From Rheinheimera soli (GTDB lineage Bacteria > Pseudomonadota > Gammaproteobacteria > Enterobacterales > Alteromonadaceae): a stretch of DNA of 48,119 bases. The position numbers and the translations under genes were made by a program. Each line of letters begins with the position of its first letter. Within the stretch, counting starts at the first letter, position 1. Below the pieces are notes generated by a model. It made no database searches and was not told where the DNA came from. It was given only the letters and a program-made list of their open reading frames with translations. This document shows, piece by piece, positions 7,535 to 18,100 of this stretch. The stretch is taken from NCBI RefSeq assembly GCF_021290985.1, contig NZ_JAJOYU010000034.1, forward strand, positions 1-48,119. The letters are read 5' to 3'.

Positions 7535-9382
7535 CTATTTCAAAATCTCCAATGCATTTGAACATGTATAAAAAAGGTAGGGCTCCAATACACAAATCTG
7601 TTTTAGAAACATATTCAGCCTATTCTTAGTCTCATCATCAAGATTCAAATTCGCTATTTCAAATACCCACTGCCCCACAAAATCAGCCCATTCGTCTTTG
7701 TTCTCGTAAGCAGCCGCAGCGATTAAACCAATAGCGAACAGGTGATCAGGATAAGAATTGACTTCCAAGTAGTCCCTATAGACTCTACTCAAAACCATTA
7801 CCGAAGTGGCGAGTCTTGGACTTCTCACATGTGCTGAAATAATAGCCAACCCTCTGAGAATCTGGATAATTACATCTTTATTAACATTTCCTTCAAGCTG
7901 ATGCTGGCAATTTTCAAGCAAAGATGCTGCTAGTTCCGCGTACTTGGAATCAACCTTACCAATCTGAACAACATTAATTAATGCGGTTAGATTTTCTAAT
8001 GACGCCTCTCCTTGTAAAGCATCTTCGATTATCTTGCCTATCTCATCGGGAATACTCTTCGCATCAACATTACCTTCAAGAGCTCCTGCAAAAAAAGCAC
8101 TCAATGGTAGCGATTGTTCTATATGTATTTCGCTTTGTAACTCTTGTACAAGTTCCTGATTGCCGGAGTTGGCAAGCGCTGAGTTCAATCGACCTCGGAT
8201 GTCATCGAGTAACTGCTCTGATGACGCATAGTCAGGCAACCATCTAGGTTCTGTTCTAAGGTCAATCAAGCTTTGGCAGAAAAAAATTAATCCCCGCTCT
8301 TCGACAGCCCATTTATCTATGTCTTCGAAACTACGCCGCTGCTCCGTCATCACTTTGGTAATTAAAGATGCCTGCCCAAAAGCAGCCAATCTCCTATAAA
8401 AAGCTGGTTTTCCGTTGAATAATCCTAATCGAGTTAACTCACCATCTATAAAAATAAAAAGATAAATCAAACTCTTCACTTGACCATCTGAACACATTTC
8501 TGTGAGTAACTTAAGTATCTTTAAAAGATCATCTTTGTGTTCACAGGTCGGCATTAGCAGGCCTATTTCCAGACAGCAGATTAAAGAAAAAGGATTATTG
8601 GATTCAAATGCTAATCTTATAACTTCCTTGAAGCTAGGCATTCGTTGGGATTCGGCATAAATAGCTTTTGCTATTGAAGAATGTGCACAAAAAATCAAAT
8701 CAAAGTGAGTAAACTCAGTACCCGAAAAATGTTTTTTAAGTTCATTTGTTGAGTAATCTAAAATATTGCGACTACTGGAATATGCGCCAACGAGTCTCTC
8801 GTAGTATCTAATGCTACTGGGGACGAGGCCCTCAATTTTACTAGAACCACGTCTTGTGTCCTCTCTAAGCATCCTTTCAATGTAAACTGGTGTAAAGTTA
8901 ATATCTTCAATGACTTCGTCTACAGACACGTCATCCATATCACCACTTAATACATCGGCCAGCCTAGCGATATCCTGCTGTGATAAACGTCGCTCTTTGG
9001 AAATATCTTTGAAAATAGATAACCTAATTAATTTGTCCGGGTTTAAAGGCCAAAAAATATCACTATTAAAACAATTCCCACCGGATAGTATTTGTACTGT
9101 TCTCGGATTATTAATATTGACCGTTATCTCGGTTTTGCTACCGACTTCGTCTTCTAATATGGAAAATCCCCCTTCAGACAAAAAAGCATTTCTAACCGCA
9201 TTGAAAAGCTTGGAGCGTGGTAATTCAACACCTGAATCGCCAAAGGATAGGGTGGCATCAACTGATACATCAACATCTCTGCAAAAAATCGAATCCTGAA
9301 GAATCTCGCTTCGGATGAAAGCAGGGAACATGTCAATCAAATGCCCTGCAAAATAGGATTTATCTGTGTCGAATTCATCCAT
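7535..9382 (-). CDS. Unknown 615-residue helical protein, partner of the upstream PIN-like gene
   Basis: I do not recognise the family. The protein is soluble, with no signal peptide. The N-terminal 170 residues look mixed alpha/beta (DVDVSVDATLSFG, TEITVNINNPRTVQIL). The rest is mostly helical, including runs such as LIYLFIFIDGELTRLGLF, suggesting a repeat-type scaffold. The ATG at 9382 has AGGAG 7 bp upstream and overlaps the stop of the 1366-residue gene by 8 bp, so I chose it over an upstream start at 9430. The overlap and shared A+T-rich composition indicate a two-gene operon. It converges with the HsdM-like gene; the 165 bp between them hold only short palindromes. A defence role is inferred from location alone. 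Confidence 0.8.
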   Translation of the reverse strand: MDEFDTDKSYFAGHLIDMFPAFIRSEILQDSIFCRDVDVSVDATLSFGDSGVELPRSKLFNAVRNAFLSEGGFSILEDEVGSKTEITVNINNPRTVQILSGGNCFNSDIFWPLNPDKLIRLSIFKDISKERRLSQQDIARLADVLSGDMDDVSVDEVIEDINFTPVYIERMLREDTRRGSSKIEGLVPSSIRYYERLVGAYSSSRNILDYSTNELKKHFSGTEFTHFDLIFCAHSSIAKAIYAESQRMPSFKEVIRLAFESNNPFSLICCLEIGLLMPTCEHKDDLLKILKLLTEMCSDGQVKSLIYLFIFIDGELTRLGLFNGKPAFYRRLAAFGQASLITKVMTEQRRSFEDIDKWAVEERGLIFFCQSLIDLRTEPRWLPDYASSEQLLDDIRGRLNSALANSGNQELVQELQSEIHIEQSLPLSAFFAGALEGNVDAKSIPDEIGKIIEDALQGEASLENLTALINVVQIGKVDSKYAELAASLLENCQHQLEGNVNKDVIIQILRGLAIISAHVRSPRLATSVMVLSRVYRDYLEVNSYPDHLFAIGLIAAAAYENKDEWADFVGQWVFEIANLNLDDETKNRLNMFLKQICVLEPYLFYTCSNALEILK

Positions 9383-12300
9383 GAGATAACTCCTGTAATT
9401 TTGAGATACCTTTATCTGTTGTTTGTGCAATCTGTCTTTTTAGGCTTGAGACTAAAATATTAAAGCTTGCTAAGTCATTCTCTTTTAAAGGAATGAGCAC
9501 ATGGTTTTCCACCCAATTTTCATATTCAGACTTCAAATTTTTATCAATATTTTCTGCGGGGACTACCAGTAACAAATTTACACGTAAAAACTCGCCGTTA
9601 TAGCCAAGACCGTCTTCATGTCTAATTTCATGGCACTGAGCCCAAGATCTAAAGTCTATTAGCTCGTACAACCAATTAGACCTCGCAATCCTTTCATCAA
9701 GACTAATATCTATCGTCCATTGTCGAAAAATTGACCTAGATAGATTCCTTAAGGTTGCAAGTAGCCAATCTGCATCACGTGGTAGCTTTATAGTTCCACT
9801 AGTTTTTAATAAAGAAAGATGATCTTTTATAGCCTTTAATTCTCTATTGGGGCATATTTTATTATCTTTCACTGACGTTTTTTCAAGATGATAGTGAATC
9901 TCGCTCTCTGACATCGACACGACACAAAACCCAGAATCTCTTAGCAAACTCAGATATGAAAAGTAGCTATCGGCATCTAAAATTTCATTTTTAAATACGG
10001 TAAACAGAAGGTCCAATGTTGTATATATTTCAACATTATTTGAGCCTAATTCAATGTGTGAGTGCTTATTTACATATCTGTCATCGATCACAATAGCAGG
10101 AAAACAAACTCCCTCTTGAAACAGCTCAGAAGTAGGCGATGTTGAGAAAAAATTTTCATTATCATCTAAGCGTTCTCTAGACTTAGATAAAAAAACTTGC
10201 CCGGATCTCAGTCCATCTTCAAAAGCAGATTTTACTTTATCCAGTATTATTCCTACTTTCTTCACTGTCGCATCATAACTTCTTAGTGATTTATAACGTA
10301 TACGGTCCTGATAATGAACATAAATATTAATACCTGCATTCTTAAATCTATCTAATAAGCCCATATCTAAAAGATAATCTAATGTCAGCGAGTCTAAATA
10401 GATAGCAGCTCCGTCTTCTATTTCCGGCTCTTCTGGCCATACATTACCATGTTGATTTCGTTCCAGATATCGAATAGAGCTTTGATACTCTGAATCATTC
10501 AACATAGATAGATCATTTAGTCTATTTATCAGAGCAACGCATGATATAACATTATTCTTATAGTTTGAAAGATCAACCTCTTCTGAACGAAATGAATTTA
10601 TACGATGACATGGATACGAGCATACAACTAAACATTGAAATCCATGCTCTTCATTTGTCTTAGAAAGTTCAAGCAACATCGCAAGCTCGTCGCCAACATT
10701 TAATGCAAGCTTTGGTTCTTGTATAATATTAGGCTTTACAACTTGGATAAATTCATCCAGAAGTAAAGATTCAAATTCTTTTGCTTTTTCTATTTGACTG
10801 GGTTGATGGAAAGAAATTTTTTGTTTCTCTTCATATAACCAAAAGAAAAATGAATGAGGTATTATAATTTTTTCAAAATTTTTAAAAAGTAAATCTAATC
10901 GACCTATATAACCAAGAACTAAAGCACTAGACACATCAATGGCTACCGAATGATTACTAATTACTTTTTCTTTTCTGTTGTTATCAAAAGCAGCGATGAC
11001 ACTTTTTCTGAATGACGCTGAACTTTTAACATTTTCAAATGGTTGAATAAGGTAGAAATCAGAAAGGCTTCTATTAAGTAACTTAGCAATTGTGAAAATC
11101 GGTGCTTCATTATCTAGATATGCTTTATATATTTTTTGATTTCGGACCCGTTGTTCAGAAATGATTCTTTTCAACTCATCGAAAGACGCCGTGCGTATTG
11201 GACCATCCCCTTCCGATGATAAGGATGCGGCTCTACCAAGCCAATCAGATGACACTTCACTGCTTTCCCAGCCTAAAGACGTTGCTGTTATATAGGCAGC
11301 TGCCAACACTTCAGGATCGTCGGGAAATTTTTGCGTGGCATACTCAAGTATGTCCTTTGCTCTTTCTGGCAAAACACTTTTCGCAATATTTGCTGTTTCT
11401 ACAAGTTGGTAATTTTTAAGTTTATCTTTTTCGTCCCAACGTTTCTCCACTATGCTCGCCAACGCTGACCAATTCCCACTGTAGATTTGCAGGTGAATTT
11501 CCAGTTTTTCAATATCAAGCCTGAAATCTTCAATTACTATGAGTCTATTAACCAGTTCAGAACAAGCTTTTAGCTCTCCATTTCTGAAGTGCGCCCATGC
11601 TTTGTGGATCAGTAACGGTTTGCTCTTTTCTACAATGTCGTTGTTGTCCAGCAGAAACTGGTCAAGTTCAGAAAATCTCCCGGTTTTTGAATATGCATTA
11701 GCAAGTTCAATTGCATCTGACTCAGCTTTAGTATGACTCCATAGTTCACTTGCATAGTTCAGATATTCATCATTCAGCCCTGACGTAGACAACAAACTAA
11801 CCAATCTACTCAAATCACTGATGCTACTAGATTCTTTGTACTGAGCGATTACTAACGCAACTGGATTTTCGCCTCTTTTAGCCGCTACTATGTTTTTGAT
11901 GCGCTTTTTCTGTTCCTCATCAATCGAACAATCATCGAGTAGTAATTTTTCAGCTTCATCTACTAGACCTGAACCAGCAAGGGCCTCAATTTCAAACATT
12001 TTGACCCAATCAGAACCGACAGCATACTCAATAGATTCCCTATGGCTTCGGATATACACTAATGCGCTGGTAAAGCTCTCTTTTTTATGAGCAAGCACAA
12101 ATCTTGCGATACCAATATCTGTATTTTCAACACCATATAAGGCAGAAAGCTTGTTCAACTCAATCTCAATTTTTGTGAAATCAAGATTCACACGGAAAGC
12201 ATGAGCAAAAGGCAGGTACTTGAGAGCAGTTATCGAAACATCAGAAAAATGCTCAAGTAATTCGTCATATGCTTCTGCTTGTGTATCAGTTGTTCTGAGC

Positions 12301-13475
12301 CTTAGCCACAGTGCATATTTATCTGAAAGTATACTTATTTCGTCCGCTGAAAACGATTTTGCAAGGGAAGAACTTAAGCTAAAGAGATCTATAGCCTTTA
12401 ACCTATGCTGCACAGATTGCTGATCGTCCGCCAGAGGAAATAACTCTGCTGCAAAAGGAATATTTTGTAGAACAACCTCTTTTAAATCTTCAACATTAAT
12501 TGAGTTACATAAACAAGCAAAGGCCGCCATATGGGCTAGGGCAACAGATTTGATTTCCTTGTGATTGCCAAGCAGTTCTACTTCTTCTAATACTCGTTGC
12601 CATTGTTTTGTATTCAGTAAAGCAGATATCAGTGATTGCTGACCGTCTGAATCTAGCGAAGTGATCGTTAGACCTGAATTAAGCAACCAAGTGATCGCAT
12701 CATTATCTCCATGATAATGACGTTTAATTATAAAAGTTGCAGATAAATTTAATGGAGTAAGATTATTCAGGAGTGTTTGAATTGCTTCTGAGATGTTGCC
12801 TCTCGCACTAGCTAAAAAAGCATCTGCAACAAGTAACTCGTCCGTACTAGCTAGTCTTCTAGATTCAGATATATATGAATTACATAGTTCAATATCATCA
12901 TGGCAGATATATCGTCCCAGTAAAGCTAACGCTTTAGCCTTTATATTTCGAGAGCCACCTCTTAACTCGCCAGTCAAAATCATCTCGGCTAGCTCAATAA
13001 CTTTGCTGCATTTGGGATAACTACCAAAAAATCTTAGAGCAGTAATTTCATTTAGCCGCTGTAATATTTTTTCATCTTGACCATTTGGAACTGTAATTCC
13101 ATTATCGAGCAATGCTTCAACAACTTCAGATGCTGTTTGTTTGGAGAAGTCATTTATGTCTGATATCGCGGATTTTTCTGCTGCTATCTGCCTTACTTGC
13201 ATCCATCTCTCAAACATAAACACAATGACACCGATAATTACCAATCCCCACCCTGTCAGATGATCTGTTGGAAAAACTGGGACTTTTAGATCAGGGTAGA
13301 AATCCTGCTGTTCTAGAGCAAAATTTGCTATTGAGACCCACCATGCAGGGGTGAGATTTACAATGCCAGCCGATATAAGAGGCCATACAACAATCTTTAT
13401 TGGTGATGGTCTAAAGAATGACCATAGATTATCAATAGTTTTATTTAACAGATCGTGCCCTTTATTCTTTTCCAA
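9375..13475 (-). CDS. Membrane-anchored 1366-residue repeat protein with two PIN-like regions
   Basis: The N-terminus has two probable membrane segments (about residues 24-41 and 73-90, the second GWGLVIIGVIVFMFERWM). A very long helical region to about residue 800 resembles TPR-type repeats (ALALLGRYICHDDIELC, AYSKTGRFSELDQFL). Near residues 840 and 1025 two similar segments appear, SVAIDVSSALVLGYIGRLDL and AAIYLDSLTLDYLLDMGLLD, each an Asp after a strand followed by a GxLD-type helix, as in PIN nucleases. I call them PIN-like with caution. A TTG start at 13475 follows AAGGAAGAG. It overlaps the 615-residue partner by 8 bp. The design (membrane anchor, sensor-like repeats, possible nuclease) would suit an abortive defence effector, but that is inference. 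Confidence 0.78.
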   Translation of the reverse strand: MEKNKGHDLLNKTIDNLWSFFRPSPIKIVVWPLISAGIVNLTPAWWVSIANFALEQQDFYPDLKVPVFPTDHLTGWGLVIIGVIVFMFERWMQVRQIAAEKSAISDINDFSKQTASEVVEALLDNGITVPNGQDEKILQRLNEITALRFFGSYPKCSKVIELAEMILTGELRGGSRNIKAKALALLGRYICHDDIELCNSYISESRRLASTDELLVADAFLASARGNISEAIQTLLNNLTPLNLSATFIIKRHYHGDNDAITWLLNSGLTITSLDSDGQQSLISALLNTKQWQRVLEEVELLGNHKEIKSVALAHMAAFACLCNSINVEDLKEVVLQNIPFAAELFPLADDQQSVQHRLKAIDLFSLSSSLAKSFSADEISILSDKYALWLRLRTTDTQAEAYDELLEHFSDVSITALKYLPFAHAFRVNLDFTKIEIELNKLSALYGVENTDIGIARFVLAHKKESFTSALVYIRSHRESIEYAVGSDWVKMFEIEALAGSGLVDEAEKLLLDDCSIDEEQKKRIKNIVAAKRGENPVALVIAQYKESSSISDLSRLVSLLSTSGLNDEYLNYASELWSHTKAESDAIELANAYSKTGRFSELDQFLLDNNDIVEKSKPLLIHKAWAHFRNGELKACSELVNRLIVIEDFRLDIEKLEIHLQIYSGNWSALASIVEKRWDEKDKLKNYQLVETANIAKSVLPERAKDILEYATQKFPDDPEVLAAAYITATSLGWESSEVSSDWLGRAASLSSEGDGPIRTASFDELKRIISEQRVRNQKIYKAYLDNEAPIFTIAKLLNRSLSDFYLIQPFENVKSSASFRKSVIAAFDNNRKEKVISNHSVAIDVSSALVLGYIGRLDLLFKNFEKIIIPHSFFFWLYEEKQKISFHQPSQIEKAKEFESLLLDEFIQVVKPNIIQEPKLALNVGDELAMLLELSKTNEEHGFQCLVVCSYPCHRINSFRSEEVDLSNYKNNVISCVALINRLNDLSMLNDSEYQSSIRYLERNQHGNVWPEEPEIEDGAAIYLDSLTLDYLLDMGLLDRFKNAGINIYVHYQDRIRYKSLRSYDATVKKVGIILDKVKSAFEDGLRSGQVFLSKSRERLDDNENFFSTSPTSELFQEGVCFPAIVIDDRYVNKHSHIELGSNNVEIYTTLDLLFTVFKNEILDADSYFSYLSLLRDSGFCVVSMSESEIHYHLEKTSVKDNKICPNRELKAIKDHLSLLKTSGTIKLPRDADWLLATLRNLSRSIFRQWTIDISLDERIARSNWLYELIDFRSWAQCHEIRHEDGLGYNGEFLRVNLLLVVPAENIDKNLKSEYENWVENHVLIPLKENDLASFNILVSSLKRQIAQTTDKGISKLQELSHG

Positions 13476-13872
13476 TTGGCTCTTCCTTATGGCACAAAAA
13501 CAAGATTACATGACTTAATGTCTCATTATCTGGTTTGAAATTCAAAGTCACTGATTTAGATAAGGTGTAACGATTAAATTCCCAAATCTAGTTAAAACTT
13601 AATTATAGGATTTGGCTGGGACGTTCTGATTAACAAGCCAACCATCCAAACCAACGAAATCGAAATATTTTGAGGAAAATAAAAGCAAATAATAAAGTGA
13701 AAAATAATGTTTAAAAACATATAGTTGAACCTATTTTCAGTTTATCATGCCCATTTGTGAAAGGCTATTTTTTCATCAATCATCGATTTTTAGGTGCCAA
13801 AGGATCTTGGCGTAGACGGACAGGTTTGCAGTAAGGTGTGCCCCTAATTTAGGCTAAACACAGGAGCCAGTT
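13476..13872. other. 397-bp intergenic region between divergent cargo genes
   Basis: A+T-rich spacer that must hold the promoters of the leftward PIN-like operon and the rightward gene at 13873. Near the left end is a 13-bp palindrome TTTGAAATTCAAA (13534-13546). On the right, an AGGAG lies just before the ATG at 13873. I see no open frame of note, no RNA gene and no transposon-end repeats like those at 22417-22476. Confidence 0.6.
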
Positions 13873-14373
13873 ATGCACCTTGATATGTCTTTTGTCCTGC
13901 CAAAAAATGCGTTGGAAGACATCGAGGCTGTGGCTATCCAGTTCGGCCCGTACTACCAAGCTATGCTCTGGCCATTGTGGTTACGCAACGTAGATTTGAA
14001 CGTAACATCAGTGAATATACTTCAAGCCGGTGCTCAGTTGCTTTCAAGCTATGGCTGTGTACTCGCTACTCTTCGATTCGGACTTTACTGCTCACGCCAT
14101 TTCCCACTGCATGCCAACGTAGTCAGTGACGATGTTGCTTTGTATTACTTGCGTCAGGCTTTCAAGGAGCTTATGGGAAGTCCCGAAGGTGTTCTGATGT
14201 GGCTGCAAAAAGCGGAAGGCTTTGAGTACTGTAAGGCGGAGCGAGACAGTTTCTGGTTTCAGGCTTGTGCAGCATATGCTCAACACGAATATGAGCAGAA
14301 CCCTGACCTGCTAACTAGAGAAATAGAATTCGCATTTCAGTTCTTACTCAATGACAAAGGTCTATCACCATGA
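13873..14373 (+). CDS. Unknown 166-residue protein
   Basis: I do not recognise this protein. It is soluble and mainly helical with many aromatic residues (PYYQAMLWPLWLRNVD, DSFWFQACAAYAQHEYEQNP). The AGGAG 8 bp before the ATG is good and the stop overlaps the next ATG (ATGA), so the next two small genes are probably co-transcribed. The trio lies between the PIN-like operon and the type I restriction operon, in the same orientation as hsdR. No function can be given from sequence. Confidence 0.7.
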   Translation: MHLDMSFVLPKNALEDIEAVAIQFGPYYQAMLWPLWLRNVDLNVTSVNILQAGAQLLSSYGCVLATLRFGLYCSRHFPLHANVVSDDVALYYLRQAFKELMGSPEGVLMWLQKAEGFEYCKAERDSFWFQACAAYAQHEYEQNPDLLTREIEFAFQFLLNDKGLSP

Positions 14374-14690
14374 AACGCAAACTGACGATTAGGAATAAGG
14401 CTCAGCTATCTAAGTGCTTCAAAACACGAAAGCAATCCGTCAGTCCGGTTAAGCACTGTGAGCAAACCACATTTGCATCAATATCTGCAAGCAAGGCAAA
14501 GGGACAGCAGTGTTATATAACACGTATGCGCCGACAAGAACGCATGAATCCCCGTCAACTGAAGAAATGCCGGAAAAAGCAAAGAAAATCGGGGTTAACT
14601 GGCAGTAGATATAGCGGCATGTGCCAATCAAGGCTCCAGCCAGCTGGCTTCAAAAACCATGGCGTTGCTGATCTTAACTCTCACAATTAG
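14370..14690 (+). CDS. Small very basic protein of unknown function
   Basis: The 106-residue product is rich in Lys and Arg, especially its middle (TRMRRQERMNPRQLKKCRKK), and has five Cys. The charge suggests nucleic-acid binding. Its ATG overlaps the upstream stop (ATGA), the main reason to accept it as real. It ends 13 bp before the ATG of the next gene. No domain recognised. A chance frame is possible. Confidence 0.5.
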   Translation: MKRKLTIRNKAQLSKCFKTRKQSVSPVKHCEQTTFASISASKAKGQQCYITRMRRQERMNPRQLKKCRKKQRKSGLTGSRYSGMCQSRLQPAGFKNHGVADLNSHN

Positions 14691-14703
14691 CCGGGATTTG
14701 CTT

Positions 14704-15018
14704 ATGAATACGAAGGTTAAAGACTGGCATATCGTCTCTATCTACGACAACGACCTATTGGTGGGTCGTGTCTTATGGGGCATTTGCACGCAAGATATGA
14801 CAAGTAGGTTTTCAGTTGGGGACTATGTTTGTACTTCTAAGATTGTCGAAATCCTTCCCAAGGATAACTTAGTAAAGACTTGCAGTGGAAGCACATATTT
14901 GGCAGAAGGGGATGGGAAAAAATCTGAAATTCAAGTTCAAGACTTTGAGCTGCTGCGTGGTGGTCTGAGTCCTGATGAGATCAATTTTCTGAAATACGAA
15001 GCTGGTAAATGTAACTGA
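14704..15018 (+). CDS. Small 104-residue protein resembling DUF6957
   Basis: I take the ATG at 14704 (MNTKVKDWHIVSIYDNDLL); the frame is open to 14659 but that start would lie inside the preceding gene. The core LWGICTQDMTSRFSVGDYV, then TSKIVEI and SGSTYLAEGDGK, resembles what I remember of DUF6957: an aromatic-Gly, D..RF..GD, then a short beta-rich domain. No function is known to me for that family. It is last in a three-gene run and ends 151 bp before hsdR. Confidence 0.65.
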   Translation: MNTKVKDWHIVSIYDNDLLVGRVLWGICTQDMTSRFSVGDYVCTSKIVEILPKDNLVKTCSGSTYLAEGDGKKSEIQVQDFELLRGGLSPDEINFLKYEAGKCN

Positions 15019-15169
15019 ATTCACTAATTTAAAATCACTTGCAAAGATATTTGTAAGCCATGGGGAGCAAATAAAACTCCCGAATACTTTCCGATTTTTA
15101 ATGCAATGAGATTTCAGGTGATTAAAGTTATACTGCCCCTCGCTGTTATTCTCAAACAAGGATAGTTAA

Positions 15170-18100
15170 GTGTTTAACGAAGATTCTCGAGTTAAAATTC
15201 CAACGATTCTGCATTTAATGCGTTTAGGCTATCAGTACCTTTCTCTCAAAGATCAAACTTGGGATATAGATAGCAATATTTTTCCTGATTTGTTCGCCAC
15301 GGCGGTAAAAAAAATAAACCCAAGCATCACAGAGAATGACGTAAGCCGTCTCTTAAGCGATGTGAAACTTCTGTTAGATAACGAAGATTTAGGCCGTGCT
15401 TTTTTTGAACGCTTATCCGAACGCTCAAATACCAAACTCATCGATTTCGAAAACTTCAGCAATAACAGCTTTCATGTAGTCACGGAACTAACCTGCCAGA
15501 ACGGCGATGAAGAATTCCGGCCAGACATTACGCTGCTAATCAACGGGATGCCGCTGATTTTTATTGAGGTGAAAAAACCTAACAATCGGGAAGGTATTCT
15601 GGCCGAGCGTTCACGCATCAATAAGCGTTTCCAGAATCCGAAATTCAGACGATTCGCCAACATCACCCAATTCATGATTTTTTCCAACAATATGGAATAT
15701 GACGACGGTGATCCTGAACCTGTACAAGGCGCTTTCTACGCAAGCAGCTCTTATCATAAACCCGTTTTCAACTACTTCCGTGAAGAAGATATACTGAATC
15801 TGACTGCACTACTAAAGCCCTTATCTACGGAAGATGAGCTTAGAGTATTGAAAGATAACAATCTGGAAGTTATCCGCAGCAACCCAGAGTTCCAAACTAA
15901 TAAGCAGCCCGAGCGACCAACAAACCGGATCTGTACTTCCCTCGTTAGTCGCGACCGTTTGGCATTTATTCTGCGTTATGCTCTGGCTTACGTTTCTGAA
16001 ACCGATGGCTTGCAGAAGCATATAATGCGTTACCCGCAGATGTTTGCTACAAAAGCTATTGAGCGCAGACTTAATGAGGGCGTAAAGAAAGGGATTATTT
16101 GGCATACCCAAGGTAGCGGAAAAACAGCCCTGACCTTCTACAATGTGCGCTTTTTAACTGACTACTTTCAAAAGCGGCAGGTCATTCCCAAATTTTACTT
16201 CATCGTTGACAGGCTCGACCTGTTGCAGCAATCACAAAGGGAATTCACTGCGCGTGGTCTGACAGTCCACACCATTAGCTCTCGTGAAGCCTTTGCAAAA
16301 GACATTAAGGCCACTCAGGTGATTCACAACCATTCCGGCAAGCCGGAAATAACAGTTGTGAATATTCAGAAGTTTGAGGATGACCCAGATGTGCTGTCTA
16401 CCAAAGACTACGACATCAACGTCCAGCGAATTTTCTTTCTAGACGAGGCACACCGCAGCTATAACCCGCATGGGAGTTTTTTAGCTAATCTTTACCAGTC
16501 AGATCCTCACGCCATTAAGATCGCGCTCACGGGCACACCGCTGATTGTCGATGAAGAAAAAGCCAAAAAAAATCCAGAATTCAAAGCGATCAGCTCTAAA
16601 CAGATCTTTGGCGACTACATCCATAAATACTACTACAACGCATCTATTGCCGATGGCTACACTCTTCGCCTAATCCGGGAAGCGATATCTACCGAATACA
16701 AACTTCAAATTGAAAAGGCGTTGGCAGAAATAGAGTTAAAGCAAGGTTCCATCGAAAGGGAGGACTTGTATTCCGACCATAGGTTTGTGACACCCATGCT
16801 GAAGTACATAGTCACCGACTTTGAAAAAAGTCGTGCAGCGTTTAACGATGAGAGCATAGGAGCCATGGTCATTTGCGATAGCTCCAAACAAGCCAAGCAA
16901 ATGTTCAAGCTGTTCTGTGAAAAATATGCCGAACACAAAACGCAGGAAACTGGAGAATGCAGCACTCTGGAATTTGATCTACCTCAGGTAGCCGAAGACG
17001 AAGCTGATTATGAGGCTTCAGACTCATCAGCTAATGACGGACCTCACGACACTCAAAAGAAATCGTCAAAGGGCAAAGTGAAAAATGCAGCCCTCATCTT
17101 GCACGATATTGGCACTAAAGAAGAACGTAAAGACTGGGTGGAAGACTTCAAAGCAGGCAAGATCGACTTCCTGTTTGTTTACAACATGCTGCTGACAGGG
17201 TTTGATGCTAAACGGTTGAAAAAACTCTATTTAGGTCGGGTGATCCGCAAGCACAATCTGCTACAAGCGCTCACACGTGTAAACCGTACCTACAAAGATT
17301 TCCGTTATGGTTACGTAGTGGACTTTGCCGACATACGCAAAGAATTTGATGCCACTAACAAAGCCTACTTTGAAGAGCTTCAGTCAGAGCTTGGCGATGA
17401 AATGGAGCACTATTCATATCTGTTCAAATCTCAGGAAGAAATCACTGAGGAAATTGAGCATATCAAAGATGTATTGTTCCGCTTTGATATCGAAAATGCA
17501 GAAATATTTTCCGATCAAATCAACCAAATCAAGGATCGTGAAACTGTTTTAGCCTTGAAAAAGGCGCTAGAGAACGCGAAGAGCTTGTATAATATAATCC
17601 GCCTGCAAGGCGACTATAAGTTATTGGAACATCTCGATTTTGCCAAAATAAACATACTTTATCGGGAAACCTGCAATCACCTCGACATGCTCAATCTAAA
17701 AGAAAGCATCGAGAAAGGTGAAGATAACACCAACTTGCTCAATATTGCGCTTGAAGATGTTGTGTTTCGCTTCATCAAAGTTAGCGAAGAAGAGCTTGTT
17801 CTGGCTGACCAGTTAAAAAATACCCTTCGGCAAACCCGTGAGGCACTGGCAAGCAACTTTGATCAACAAGACCCTAAATTCATCAGCCTGAAAGAAGAGT
17901 TAGAAAGACTGTTTAAGAAAAAGAATCTCAGCGAAGTGACACAAGCTGAAATGGTTGCGAATATCGACGCACTGAATAAAATTCACGACCGTGTTAAAGA
18001 GATAAACCGCCAAAACAATCAACTGCGGCAAAAGTACTTGGGCGATGCTAAATACACGCGGATACACAAACGCTTAAAAGAGCACGGTGAAGTTTCGGAA

